A DNA stretch of 16,082 bases from Clostridiales bacterium (GCA_009774735.1 VSOH01000017.1:1-16082); one strand, 5' to 3'; shown: positions 1 through 7,663, counted from the stretch's first letter. Numbers and translations: made by a program. Notes: generated by a model from the sequence alone, not told the origin.

Positions 1-43
1 ATTTTATACTTTATATATAAAACAAAAATTATGGTGATAAAAA

Positions 44-706
44 ATGAAACACATATTAATTGTTGATGATGATATACATATTTCAAATATGCTTTTTGAA
101 GTATTAACAAAACAAGAATATAAAGTATCACGTGCCTATTCAGGCACAGAAGCACTTCTTTTTTTGTCAATGGAAAAGCTTGATTTAATTTTGCTCGATT
201 TAATGCTCCCCGGTCTTTCAGGCGAAGAGGTGCTTGAAAAAATAAAATATATACCTACAATAATTGTCAGTGCAAAGGAAGATATGGATAATAAGGTAAA
301 TCTTTTAATGGGCGGTGCGGCAGACTATGTAACCAAGCCCTTTGATATGAATGAGCTGCTGGCAAGAATAAATATTCAGCTCAGAAATTCAAACAGCACA
401 ATAAAAAATGATTTAATTGTTTTTGATGATATTATTATTAATACAAAAAATTATTCTGTTATGGTAAATAGTGTTTCTGTAAAACTTACAAAAACAGAAT
501 TTGCTATTTTAAAGCTGCTTATGAAAAATCCTGAACAGGTTATGACTAAATCTGTCATACTTGATAAAATCAGTATTGATACGCCGGACTGTGTTGAAAG
601 CTCCTTAAAAGTGCATATCAGCAATTTAAGAAAAAAGCTTAAGACAGCGGGAGGAAAGAATTATATTGAGGCTGTATGGGGTATCGGCTTTAAAATGAAA
701 TCTTAA
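44..706 (+). CDS. OmpR/PhoB-family response regulator
   Basis: This 220-aa protein is a DNA-binding response regulator of a two-component system. The receiver domain (about residues 3-112) has the acidic pair D8/D9, the phospho-acceptor D52 in LILLDLMLPG, S76 and K98 followed by P99. A winged-helix Trans_reg_C domain (about 125-218) ends in the typical Y-I-E-x-V-W-G-I-G-F-K motif. Length is normal for the family. The ATG is preceded by a modest GGTGAT ribosome site. The cognate kinase is probably the one at 2548-3441, separated from it by two ABC transporter genes, so the regulator likely controls the transporter (see repeats at 717-742). The signal is not known; peptide antibiotic or envelope stress is inferred from the neighbours. 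Confidence 0.93.
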   Translation: MKHILIVDDDIHISNMLFEVLTKQEYKVSRAYSGTEALLFLSMEKLDLILLDLMLPGLSGEEVLEKIKYIPTIIVSAKEDMDNKVNLLMGGAADYVTKPFDMNELLARINIQLRNSNSTIKNDLIVFDDIIINTKNYSVMVNSVSVKLTKTEFAILKLLMKNPEQVMTKSVILDKISIDTPDCVESSLKVHISNLRKKLKTAGGKNYIEAVWGIGFKMKS

Positions 707-716
707 CTGAATATTT

Positions 717-758
717 ACTGTTTTCTTAACTGCTTTCTTAACCATTACCTGTTACAAT
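717..758 (+). promoter_or_regulatory. Transporter promoter with tandem direct repeats (putative response-regulator operator)
   Basis: ACTGTTTTCTTAAC (717-730) and ACTGCTTTCTTAAC (729-742) are direct repeats with a 12-bp period. They lie just upstream of an extended -10 box, TG at 750-751 and TACAAT at 753-758. No good -35 hexamer is present at the expected distance, which fits an activator-dependent promoter. OmpR/PhoB regulators commonly bind direct repeats of about 11-12 bp that replace the -35 element. A further TCTTAAC copy overlaps the response-regulator stop at 701-707. The regulatory role is inferred. Confidence 0.6.
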
Positions 759-787
759 TTCCGCATCAAATTAAAGGAGGCAATAAT

Positions 788-1702
788 ATGGATTATGTTC
801 TTGAAACAAATGCTTTGACAAAAAAATATAAAAATTTCAAAGCACTTGACAGACTAACCATGAAAATTCCGCAAGGTTCAATTTATGGTCTTGTGGGCAA
901 AAACGGTGCGGGAAAAACAACCTTAATCCGAATTATCTGCGGATTGCAGAATCCGACATCGGGAGAATATATTCTCTATGGCAAAAAAAACAATTCAAAA
1001 AATATTGAAAAATCAAGGAGCAGAATCGGTGCGGTAGTTGAAACACCGTCAATATACCTTGATATGACTGCAAAAGAAAATTTAAAACAGCAGTTCCATA
1101 TCCTCGGTATTCCGTCTTTTGACGGAATTGATGATTTGCTGAAGCTTGTGGGACTTGAAAATACAGGTAAAAAGAAAGCTAAAAATTTTTCACTTGGTAT
1201 GCGTCAAAGGCTTGGCATAGCCGTTGCACTGGCAGGTGATCCTGACTTTTTAGTTCTTGATGAGCCTGTTAACGGTCTTGACCCGCAGGGTATTGTTGAA
1301 ATCCGTGAGCTGATATTGAAATTGAACAAAGAATTAAATATTACTGTTCTTATTTCAAGCCATATTCTTGAAGAACTTTCAAAGCTTGCAACACACTATG
1401 GCTTTGTTGATTCCGGCAGAATTGTTAAAGAAATCAGTGCAGCAGACCTTGAAAAGGTTTGCCGTAAATCAATCCGTATTGAGGTGTCTGATACAAAAGC
1501 ACTTTCTCTTGTGCTTGATGAATTTAATATAGAATATAACATTATCTCCGACACAAAGGCTGATCTTTATTCAGCAGTAAATGTGTCACAGCTTGTGCTC
1601 AGGCTGACAGAAAGAAACTGCACTGTTCTTTCAATGTGTGAGCGTGACGAAAGTCTTGAAGGCTACTATATTAATCTTGTGGGAGGTAATAACAATGACT
1701 AA
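788..1702 (+). CDS. ABC transporter ATP-binding protein, BcrA-type
   Basis: This 304-aa cytoplasmic ATPase would energise export or membrane detachment of a substrate together with the permease encoded next. Walker A is GKNGAGKT (37-44), the signature is the degenerate FSLGMRQRL (134-142), Walker B is FLVLDEP (154-160), and the H-loop is H192. In the Q-loop region E85 (VVETPSIY) replaces glutamine, as is common in the bacitracin/lantibiotic-resistance ATPases (BcrA, NisF-like). The C-terminal 90 or so residues form the extra domain usual in this subfamily. A strong AAAGGAGG ribosome site precedes the ATG. The stop overlaps the permease start by 8 bp, implying coupled translation. The substrate cannot be read from sequence; self-protection against a cationic peptide is the favoured guess. 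Confidence 0.9.
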   Translation: MDYVLETNALTKKYKNFKALDRLTMKIPQGSIYGLVGKNGAGKTTLIRIICGLQNPTSGEYILYGKKNNSKNIEKSRSRIGAVVETPSIYLDMTAKENLKQQFHILGIPSFDGIDDLLKLVGLENTGKKKAKNFSLGMRQRLGIAVALAGDPDFLVLDEPVNGLDPQGIVEIRELILKLNKELNITVLISSHILEELSKLATHYGFVDSGRIVKEISAADLEKVCRKSIRIEVSDTKALSLVLDEFNIEYNIISDTKADLYSAVNVSQLVLRLTERNCTVLSMCERDESLEGYYINLVGGNNND

Positions 1703-2537
1703 GCTTTTGTCTGCAAATTTTTCTCGCTTGCTGCGTGACAAAATATTTTGGATTGTTTCTGCCGTAATGCTTATTTTAGCTGCATTTGTGGCAATTAATA
1801 ACGGAATAACAGCAGATTCTTATTATACTAATACGAATACTGTAAAAAGTCTTAATTCCTGTTATTTTAATATACTGCCAATGATTGGTTTTTTTTATTC
1901 GATATTTATTTCATTTTACATTGGTACAGATTATAACGACGGTACAATAAGAAACAAACTTATAATCGGTCACAATCGAACAAATATATATCTTTCAAAT
2001 TATATTACTTGTTTTACAGGCACATTTGTCATACTTGTATTGCTACTGATCGGCAGTGCTTTCAGTGTTCCTTTTTTAGGTTACTGGGAGGGTGGAATAA
2101 AGTCTTATATGAATATGGCTTTTCTTTGTATTTTTATAACAGCAACCTTAACAGCAATTTTAACAATGATAAGTATGCTTTCATCAAACAAAGCAATAAC
2201 TGTTGTTTTAACAATTGTTGTCAGTCTTGTTCTGGTTTTAATAGCATCTATAATTTATAATCAGCTTGCTGAACCTGAATTTACCCGTGATTTTATTTCA
2301 ATGTCAGCAGATGGAACAATGGAGCTTGGTCCGGAAATATCAAATCCTGTCTATGTTTCAGGAATGAAAAGAAAATTTTATGAATGGCTTTTACAGTTTC
2401 TTCCTACAGGTCAGAGTGTTTTAATTGCCAATGGGGAAATTACTGACCCTTTAATTAATATGATTTATTCAGTTGTTTTCATAATAGCAATTAATGTTTG
2501 CGGTGTGCTCGCTTTCAAAAAAAAGAATTTAAAATAA
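1695..2537 (+). CDS. ABC-2 type permease
   Basis: This 280-aa polytopic membrane protein is the partner of the preceding ATPase. Hydrophobic segments near residues 18-36, 60-80, 107-130, 145-168, 174-198 and 254-275 suggest six helices. The conserved cytosolic motif after helix 2 (YNDGTIRNKLIIGHNRTNIY) is typical of ABC-2 subunits of peptide-resistance exporters and would form the coupling helix. The ATG at 1695 is chosen over an in-frame ATG at 1638 because it follows GGGAGG (1681-1686) with good spacing. The 1638 start would overlap the ATPase gene by 65 bp without a ribosome site. It is not a BceB/MacB-type permease, since the large extracellular domain is missing. Confidence 0.85.
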   Translation: MTKLLSANFSRLLRDKIFWIVSAVMLILAAFVAINNGITADSYYTNTNTVKSLNSCYFNILPMIGFFYSIFISFYIGTDYNDGTIRNKLIIGHNRTNIYLSNYITCFTGTFVILVLLLIGSAFSVPFLGYWEGGIKSYMNMAFLCIFITATLTAILTMISMLSSNKAITVVLTIVVSLVLVLIASIIYNQLAEPEFTRDFISMSADGTMELGPEISNPVYVSGMKRKFYEWLLQFLPTGQSVLIANGEITDPLINMIYSVVFIIAINVCGVLAFKKKNLK

Positions 2538-2547
2538 AGGATTTATT

Positions 2548-3441
2548 ATGAATTTTTGGTTATTGATCATCATTTCAGTATTAATAATGATTATTGCGGT
2601 GCTTATATTAAAAATCTGTTTGCTTCAAAAAAGTGCTGATGAAATATGTTGTGCTTTTAATGAAAAGCTTGAAAATGATACAAATACACTGATTAATATT
2701 TCCTGCCGTGACAGGCATATGCGAAGACTGGCAAATGATATGAATAAAGAGCTTAAAAAGCTTCGTGCGGACAGAAGAAAATTTCAGCAGGGTGATTTGG
2801 AATTAAAAGAGGCAGTTACAAATATTTCACACGATTTACGCACTCCGCTTACGGCAATATGCGGTTATCTTGCCCTGCTTGAAAATGAGGAAAAATCCCC
2901 TGCTGCAGAAGAATATATTAAAATCATTTCACAGCGTGCACAGGTGCTTAAACAGTTAACAACCGAGCTTTTCAGATATTCCGTTATCACTTCAACCTTT
3001 AATAGTGATACACCGGAAAAACTTGAAATGAACAATGTTCTTGAAGAAAGCATTGCTGCTCATTATGCCTTGATTAGTCAAAATAATATAGTGCCTGATA
3101 TTTCAATAACCGAAAAGAAAATAGTTTGTAATCTTAATAAAAATGCATTGCTGAGAATTTTTCAGAATATAATCAGCAATGCAGTAAAATACAGTGACGG
3201 TGATTTAAAAATAGAACTTAAGGATGATGGTGAAATTATTTTTTCCAATCATGCAGAAAAGCTTGATGAGGTACAGGTGGGCAGACTGTTTGACAGATTT
3301 TATACTGTGCAGACTGCTGATAAATCAACCGGTCTGGGTCTTTCCATAGCAAAAATGCTGACGCAGCAGATGAAAGGCTCAATCACCGCTGATTATTCTG
3401 ATTGCAGTTTGAATATACGAATTAAATTTCCGATATTATAA
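2548..3441 (+). CDS. Sensor histidine kinase, small one-TM type
   Basis: This 297-aa sensor kinase is presumably the partner of the response regulator at 44-706. A single transmembrane helix (about 3-25) is followed by a short coiled stretch with no recognisable sensor or HAMP domain. The H-box NISHDLRTPLT carries the phospho-acceptor H95. The N-box NIISNAVKYS (207-216) and the G2 box STGLGLSIAK (260-269) are intact. The G1 region (DDGEIIFSN, 226-234) lacks the classical DxGxG, as in several compact kinases linked to peptide-sensing ABC systems. With almost nothing outside the membrane, it may sense within the bilayer or through the transporter; this is inference. It lies 10 bp after the permease stop with an AAAGGA ribosome site. 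Confidence 0.88.
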   Translation: MNFWLLIIISVLIMIIAVLILKICLLQKSADEICCAFNEKLENDTNTLINISCRDRHMRRLANDMNKELKKLRADRRKFQQGDLELKEAVTNISHDLRTPLTAICGYLALLENEEKSPAAEEYIKIISQRAQVLKQLTTELFRYSVITSTFNSDTPEKLEMNNVLEESIAAHYALISQNNIVPDISITEKKIVCNLNKNALLRIFQNIISNAVKYSDGDLKIELKDDGEIIFSNHAEKLDEVQVGRLFDRFYTVQTADKSTGLGLSIAKMLTQQMKGSITADYSDCSLNIRIKFPIL

Positions 3442-3452
3442 ATTAATATTAC

Positions 3453-3481
3453 TTGTAAAATAAAAGGACCTATTGTATAAT
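3453..3481 (+). promoter_or_regulatory. Sigma-A promoter upstream of the LCP-like/folate genes
   Basis: TTGTAA (3453-3458) and a perfect TATAAT (3476-3481) are separated by exactly 17 bp. The predicted start lies only about 15 bases before the ATG at 3503, leaving a leader that contains little beyond the GGGAGGTG ribosome site. It may also drive the folate genes, because the gap before folE is only 17 bp and holds no promoter. Confidence 0.65.
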
Positions 3482-3502
3482 GATTTTTCAGGGAGGTGCA
3501 AA

Positions 3503-4432
3503 ATGAGGATTTTTAAAAACAGAGGCGACATATATTTTTCAAAATCTAATAAGGAAAAATCAACAGAGCAGAGGATTCTTATTATTGCACTTGCCGTAAT
3601 AATTGCATTTACAGTTATTTTTGTGCTTGCTCTGAGCATAAAAAATGATTTCAGTGCCAAAAAATTTTTTAAGCCTGAAAATCTTAATGTAACAAATCAG
3701 ATTTCTGTTGATAATGACGGGAATACAGAAGTGCCTGAGGTAAGCGGAAAACGTAACTATGTTACCCTTGTTCACAAGGATGATGAGCTTTTGTTTGCTG
3801 CACTTGTTCAGGTCGATATGGATAATACCTCCTACAAGGCGGCAATGCTTAAAGCTGCTACTGAAATTGACGGAAATAATCTTAATGAAATATATAAAAC
3901 ATCAGGTGCAGAAAATGTTAAGAAAGCAATTGACACATATATAGGCACGGCGTTTGATTACTATATTTCTATGGAAAGCTCGGATTTTGAGGATTTCTTT
4001 AATGAACTCGGCACGATTAATTATCCGATTTTAAATGACATCAAGTACAGGGAAAATAACAGCCCTGCTTCGTACTCTTTGAAAATAAAATCGGGTGAGC
4101 AGAATATCAGCGGAAAGTATTTTGTTAATTTAATAAGATATTATCTTGATGCTGAAAACAGCTCCTCACAGGCAGGTGAGCTGCTTCTTGCAAGTCTTTC
4201 ACAGCAGTTAAACAGTGAAAATGCACAAATCAGCGAAAAGCTTTTCAGAGAGTTTGTTTCATTATCAGATACAAATATTTCAGTACGTGATTTTTCACTT
4301 GCAGGCGACAGACTCAGCGTTCTCGGTAATGATTTGGTTGCAGTGGGCATTTATAATGCACAGGCAGGCTACGACGGCAACAGGCTCACGGATGACAGTC
4401 TGAAAAAAATAAAGGGTTATTTTGTTAAATAA
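3503..4432 (+). CDS. Membrane-anchored protein with divergent LytR-CpsA-Psr (LCP) domain
   Basis: The 309-aa product has a cytosolic N-terminus, one transmembrane helix (about 24-45) and an extracellular domain. LCP enzymes attach teichoic acids or capsule polymers to peptidoglycan. The fold landmarks appear in order: a YVTLV-strand with its following acidic turn (86-95), the segment ENVKKAIDTYIG-x-x-FDYYI (137-155), FEDFFNELG (162-170) in place of the usual LVDALGGV, then GEQNISGKYFVNLIRYY (198-214) and a helix where LCPs carry R-x-x-RQQ (about 220-236). Key arginines are absent: the SIPRDT position reads KAAMLKAAT and the R-x-R/RQQ arginines are gone. It may be a non-catalytic paralogue. 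The ATG at 3503 is preferred over a TTG at 3473 because of its GGGAGGTG ribosome site and because the TTG overlaps the -10 box. Confidence 0.6.
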   Translation: MRIFKNRGDIYFSKSNKEKSTEQRILIIALAVIIAFTVIFVLALSIKNDFSAKKFFKPENLNVTNQISVDNDGNTEVPEVSGKRNYVTLVHKDDELLFAALVQVDMDNTSYKAAMLKAATEIDGNNLNEIYKTSGAENVKKAIDTYIGTAFDYYISMESSDFEDFFNELGTINYPILNDIKYRENNSPASYSLKIKSGEQNISGKYFVNLIRYYLDAENSSSQAGELLLASLSQQLNSENAQISEKLFREFVSLSDTNISVRDFSLAGDRLSVLGNDLVAVGIYNAQAGYDGNRLTDDSLKKIKGYFVK

Positions 4433-4449
4433 GAATAAGCGGTGATAGT

Positions 4450-5007
4450 ATGGATAAAGAAAGAATTGAAAAAGCAGTAAGAGAAATTTTAATTGCAGTC
4501 GGTGAAGACCCTGACAGAGCAGGACTTCTTGAAACGCCCAGAAGAGTCGCAAATATGTATGAGGAATTGTTTGCAGGACTCAGTGAGGATCCGCATCAGC
4601 ATTTAAAGTTTTTTGATGAAAAGTCAAATGATGAGCTTGTTATTGTAAGGGATATTCCTTTCAGCTCAATGTGTGAGCATCATCTTTTACCTTTTGTCGG
4701 TAAAGCACATATCGCCTATATTCCAAGCGATAACAAAATAATCGGTCTTTCAAAGCTGGCAAGAATTGTTGATAATTTTGCTAAAAAGCCACAGGTGCAG
4801 GAAAGGCTCACCCACGATATAGCTGATTTTTTAAATGACAATTTAAGTCCAAAGGGCGTTGCTGTTATTATTGAGGCAGAGCATATGTGTATGTCAATCC
4901 GCGGTGCAAAGGCATCGGGCTCAAAGACTCAGACATCAGCACTCAGAGGTATACTGAGAAATGATGCACGCTCAAGAGCAGAAGTATTGGCTCTGCTTAA
5001 TAAATAA
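4450..5007 (+). CDS. folE: GTP cyclohydrolase I
   Basis: FolE converts GTP to 7,8-dihydroneopterin triphosphate, the first step of folate synthesis, in the cytoplasm as a homodecamer. The 185-aa protein has the expected bacterial length. Zinc ligands are visible as C75 and H78 in SSMCEHHLLPF and C147 in AEHMCMSIRG, with H145 in the position of the catalytic histidine. The tail TQTSALRG (161-168) is also diagnostic. The gene follows the LCP-like gene after 17 bp with a GGTGAT ribosome site, and its TAA overlaps or abuts the folP start. Four folate enzymes in a row make the assignment secure. Confidence 0.97.
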   Translation: MDKERIEKAVREILIAVGEDPDRAGLLETPRRVANMYEELFAGLSEDPHQHLKFFDEKSNDELVIVRDIPFSSMCEHHLLPFVGKAHIAYIPSDNKIIGLSKLARIVDNFAKKPQVQERLTHDIADFLNDNLSPKGVAVIIEAEHMCMSIRGAKASGSKTQTSALRGILRNDARSRAEVLALLNK

Positions 5008-5024
5008 TGCGGAAAGATAAAATT

Positions 5025-5828
5025 ATGATTTGGAAATGCAGAAACAAACAGCTTGAATACGGCGAAAAGGTGCTTGTTATGGGCATTGTGAATGTTACGC
5101 CTGACAGCTTCAGCGACGGAGGTGACCACTTTTCCGTTTCTGATGCAGTTGAATGTGCTCTTCGGCTTGAGGCAGAGGGTGCTGATATTATCGACATCGG
5201 CGGTCAGTCCACAAGACCCGGTCATACACCGGTCAGTGATACCGAGGAATGGGCAAGGCTTGAGCCGGTATTAAAGGCTCTTGACGGAAAATTATCTGTT
5301 CCTGTTTCGGTTGATACATATTATCCCTTTGTGGCAGAAAATGCTCTTAAAGCAGGTGCAGATATCATTAACGATGTCAGCGGTGTGATTTCACAGGAAA
5401 TGGCAGAAATCGTCAAATTTTACCGCGCAGGCTGGATTTTAATGCATAATGGGGCAGGAACACCTGATGACATTAAAGAATTTTTTGAAAAATCCGTTGA
5501 TGAATGCATAAAGCTTGGTATTGATAAATCACAGCTTTGTCTTGATATGGGTATTGGCTTCGGCAAGAATTATGAGGAAAATATGTACCTTCTTGCTAAT
5601 GTGGGCAGGTATAAAATCAACGGCTTTCCGCTTTTGCTCGGCACATCAAGAAAAAGAGTTATCGGTCAGGGCAGTGAGCAGGATAAGCCAAAAGAACGCA
5701 TTTATGGCAATATAGCTGCTGATACAGCGGCAATTTTAGGCGGTGCAGATATAATTCGTGTTCACGATGTGAAAAATGAAAAACAGGGCATTTTAATGGC
5801 GCAGAATATGAAAGGCTTTATTTTGTAA
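5025..5828 (+). CDS. folP: Dihydropteroate synthase
   Basis: FolP joins 6-hydroxymethyl-dihydropterin pyrophosphate to p-aminobenzoate, giving dihydropteroate; it is the sulfonamide target. The 267-aa TIM barrel shows GIVNVTPDSFSDGG (20-33), GADIIDIGGQSTRPG (52-66), PVSVDT (93-98), INDVSG (115-120), GTSRKRVIG (206-214) and RVHDV (245-249). Where most enzymes read DPGxGFGK this one has DMGIGFGK (174-181), a Pro-to-Met change in the pterin-site loop. The ATG at 5025 has a GGAAAG ribosome site (5011-5016); an in-frame ATG at 5007, overlapping the folE stop (TAATG), would add six residues and lacks a clear ribosome site. The 3' end overlaps folB by one base (TAATG). Confidence 0.95.
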   Translation: MIWKCRNKQLEYGEKVLVMGIVNVTPDSFSDGGDHFSVSDAVECALRLEAEGADIIDIGGQSTRPGHTPVSDTEEWARLEPVLKALDGKLSVPVSVDTYYPFVAENALKAGADIINDVSGVISQEMAEIVKFYRAGWILMHNGAGTPDDIKEFFEKSVDECIKLGIDKSQLCLDMGIGFGKNYEENMYLLANVGRYKINGFPLLLGTSRKRVIGQGSEQDKPKERIYGNIAADTAAILGGADIIRVHDVKNEKQGILMAQNMKGFIL

Positions 5829-6187
5829 TGGATAAAATTTTAATTCGTGATTTAAAAATTTTTGCATACCATGGTGTTAACCATGAGGAAAAGGAAGATG
5901 GTCAGCATTTTGTCTTTGATATAGATATGGACGTTAATATGACAAAGGCATGTCACAGTGATAATGTGGAAGATACCGTAAGCTATGCAAAGGTCATAAA
6001 AACAGTTACACGCGTTGTAACGGAAAAAAAGTATGACTTGCTTGAAAAGGTGGCACAGATAACTGCTGATGCAATACTCAGCGAATATCCTGATATATTT
6101 AATGTTCTTATTACTCTTAAAAAGCCGGAAGCACCGATGAAAGCTGATTTTGGCTGGGTTGGTGTTCAGATATTCAGAGAAAGGTAA
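5828..6187 (+). CDS. folB: Dihydroneopterin aldolase
   Basis: FolB cleaves 7,8-dihydroneopterin to 6-hydroxymethyl-dihydropterin and glycolaldehyde. The 119-aa length is typical. Family marks are YHGVNHEEKEDGQHF (14-28) with a pterin-binding glutamate, DTVSYAKV (49-56), LLEKVAQ (71-77) and LKKPEAPM (97-104) with the active-site lysine at about K99. Its ATG shares one base with the folP stop, so translation is probably coupled. No separate ribosome site is obvious inside the end of folP. Confidence 0.95.
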   Translation: MDKILIRDLKIFAYHGVNHEEKEDGQHFVFDIDMDVNMTKACHSDNVEDTVSYAKVIKTVTRVVTEKKYDLLEKVAQITADAILSEYPDIFNVLITLKKPEAPMKADFGWVGVQIFRER

Positions 6188-6214
6188 AAAACGTATAGAC
6201 GTGTCATAAAGCAT

Positions 6215-6691
6215 ATGGAATATATTTTAAGTGTAGGTACAAATATCGGCGACAGAAAAGCAAATATTGATAAATGTATTGATTGTGTTAATCTTCTTCC
6301 TTATACAGATGTTGTTAATCAGTCAAGAATTTATGAAACAGAGCCTGTCGGCTACGCAAGACAGGAAAATTTTTACAATATTATTCTGAAAGTAGAATCA
6401 ATCTTTGAGCCGCACGAGATGCTCGGAGCGTGTCTTGGTATTGAAGCCGGCTTTGGCAGATTGCGGACAGTTCGCTATGGACCGAGGATTATTGACATTG
6501 ATATTATTTTTGCTGAAAATGAAAAGATTGAAAGCAGAAATCTTTTAGTTCCTCATCCAAGGTATTGCGAAAGACGTTTCATTTTAGAACCGCTTTTGGA
6601 TTTGTTCCCTGACGGAATAGTTTATGGCACAGATATTAAGCCTTTTATTGAAAAACTTGAGGGGCAGGATGTATTGCCAATTGAAAAATAA
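6215..6691 (+). CDS. folK: 6-hydroxymethyl-dihydropterin pyrophosphokinase (HPPK)
   Basis: FolK transfers pyrophosphate from ATP to 6-hydroxymethyl-dihydropterin, making the FolP substrate. The 158-aa protein has LSVGTNIGDR (5-14, the LGSNLGD loop), YETEPVG (40-46), GRLR (81-84), GPRIIDIDIIF (89-99) with the two magnesium-binding aspartates D94 and D96, and VPHPRYCERRFILEPL (112-127). It starts 27 bp after folB without a clear Shine-Dalgarno sequence, so its expression may depend on upstream translation. It is the last gene of the operon; folC, pabA/pabB and the dihydroneopterin triphosphate pyrophosphatase are not in the window. Confidence 0.95.
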   Translation: MEYILSVGTNIGDRKANIDKCIDCVNLLPYTDVVNQSRIYETEPVGYARQENFYNIILKVESIFEPHEMLGACLGIEAGFGRLRTVRYGPRIIDIDIIFAENEKIESRNLLVPHPRYCERRFILEPLLDLFPDGIVYGTDIKPFIEKLEGQDVLPIEK

Positions 6692-6696
6692 GTTTG

Positions 6697-6746
6697 AAAA
6701 GCCTGCAATACGGAAAGCTATAATTTTCCGTATTGCAGGCTTTTTT
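6697..6746. terminator. Bidirectional intrinsic terminator between folK and the MerR gene
   Basis: A perfect 20-bp stem pairs 6697-6716 with 6725-6744 around an 8-base loop. It is followed on + by a T run (6741-6746) and flanked on the other side by an A run (6697-6700) that gives a short U tract on the - strand. The two genes converge here, so one hairpin can serve both. Confidence 0.93.
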
Positions 6747-6811
6747 GATATAAAAAGTTTATCTTTAACTATAACAGAATCATAAATATCGAACCTTTAT
6801 TACACCTGTTT

Positions 6812-7519
6812 TCAGGCAATTGCTTCAATCGCTTTTGCAGTGAATTCAGCAGTACCGCCACCGCCTGCCTTATCAATATTGCTTTTAAAGCGTTCATCTG
6901 AGATATACATCTTACCTAAGTTTTTTAGAATTTCATCTGTGCAGGTATAGTAATTCTCTGTAATAAAATTTTGTAGTATTTTAATTAAATCTTTTGCTTT
7001 TTTTGAATCCGGCGGAAGATGTTTTATCTTTCCTATTTCTGCAAAAATCTGCATAAACTCGTTGGTTTTATCTGCTGAATTTAAATGCATTTGCTCATAT
7101 TCTTTATAAGCAGAAGTTTGTCCCCATTTCTGTTTTGCCTCAGCGGTATACTTATCCATTTCCGTTTTATCAAATGCTGAAAAACTCATTTCTTTACTCC
7201 CTTTTGTTAATAATTTATTGGCAGAGCTAATGATTTCATCAAGTCTGTTTCTTTGCAATTCAAGCAATTTAATCTGTTCTTTTAAGGCTGACCGTGTATC
7301 AAAGTCAGGACTGTCAAGAATAGTTTTGATTTCTTTAAGCGGAAACTGCAGTTCCCGAAAAAGCAGTATACTGTGCAGTCGCTGCAGTGCTGTATCGTCA
7401 TACAGTCTGTAACCTGCATCTGTTGTCTGTGTCGGTTTCAGCAAATTAATCTCATCATAATAATGAAGTGTGCGCACACTGATACCTGTTAATTTGCTTA
7501 TTTCCTTAACTGTTTTCAT
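6812..7519 (-). CDS. MerR-family transcriptional regulator with TipAS-like drug-binding domain
   Basis: This 235-aa protein is a TipAL/Mta-type activator. The N-terminal MerR winged helix (about 1-70) reads VKEISKLTGISVRTLHYYDE, then LLKP and GYRLYDD. A dimerisation coiled coil follows (about 75-115), then a C-terminal TipAS-like domain (about 125-235) with the characteristic KWGQTSAYKEYEQ. In known homologues this domain captures antibiotics such as thiopeptides. The second ATG (7519) is chosen because GGGAGGG (7526-7532) then lies 6 bases upstream; an ATG at 7522 is nearly as good, and one at 7534 would place the ribosome site inside the gene. Its own promoter carries a MerR-type dyad, so autoregulation is likely. 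The neighbour is a divergent GyrI-like protein. Confidence 0.9.
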   Translation of the reverse strand: MKTVKEISKLTGISVRTLHYYDEINLLKPTQTTDAGYRLYDDTALQRLHSILLFRELQFPLKEIKTILDSPDFDTRSALKEQIKLLELQRNRLDEIISSANKLLTKGSKEMSFSAFDKTEMDKYTAEAKQKWGQTSAYKEYEQMHLNSADKTNEFMQIFAEIGKIKHLPPDSKKAKDLIKILQNFITENYYTCTDEILKNLGKMYISDERFKSNIDKAGGGGTAEFTAKAIEAIA

Positions 7520-7540
7520 CATTATCCCTCCCATAATTAC

Positions 7541-7571
7541 AGTATAGACTATAACGCAAGGTTAGAGTCAA
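7541..7571 (-). promoter_or_regulatory. MerR-type autoregulated promoter with 19-bp spacer and operator dyad
   Basis: Read on the - strand, TTGACT (7566-7571) and TATACT (7541-7546) are separated by 19 bp, the over-long spacing that MerR activators correct by DNA distortion. The dyad at 7547-7569 has half-sites GACTCTAAC and GTTATAGTC around a 5-bp centre, matching at 8 of 9 positions and almost filling the spacer. It lies just upstream of the MerR gene. Confidence 0.88.
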
Positions 7572-7611
7572 TAGTGATTTTAAAGTTTTTATATAAATTG
7601 ATTTGTTTTTA

Positions 7612-7620
7612 TGCTATAAT
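7612..7620 (+). promoter_or_regulatory. Extended -10 promoter for the GyrI-like gene
   Basis: TGC directly followed by TATAAT (7615-7620) gives an extended -10 element. No good -35 box was found 17 bp upstream. The MerR operator lies about 45 bp further upstream, so control of this promoter by the regulator is possible but not shown. Confidence 0.5.
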
Positions 7621-7663
7621 GAATTATACTAAGAAAAAGTAATGTTGTATGAGGTATATGATT

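Noticed and set aside
1638..1694. Upstream in-frame ATG that would extend the ABC permease by 19 residues
   Set aside because: It lies deep in the ATPase gene without a ribosome site, while the ATG at 1695 has GGGAGG at the right distance.
3473..3502. TTG start adding 10 residues to the LCP-like protein
   Set aside because: The TTG overlaps the -10 region of the promoter, so it would not be transcribed from it; the ATG at 3503 has a strong ribosome site.
6188..6214. Possible promoter or separate transcription unit between folB and folK
   Set aside because: The 27-bp gap holds no -35/-10 pair and no ribosome site; the gene order fits one operon.
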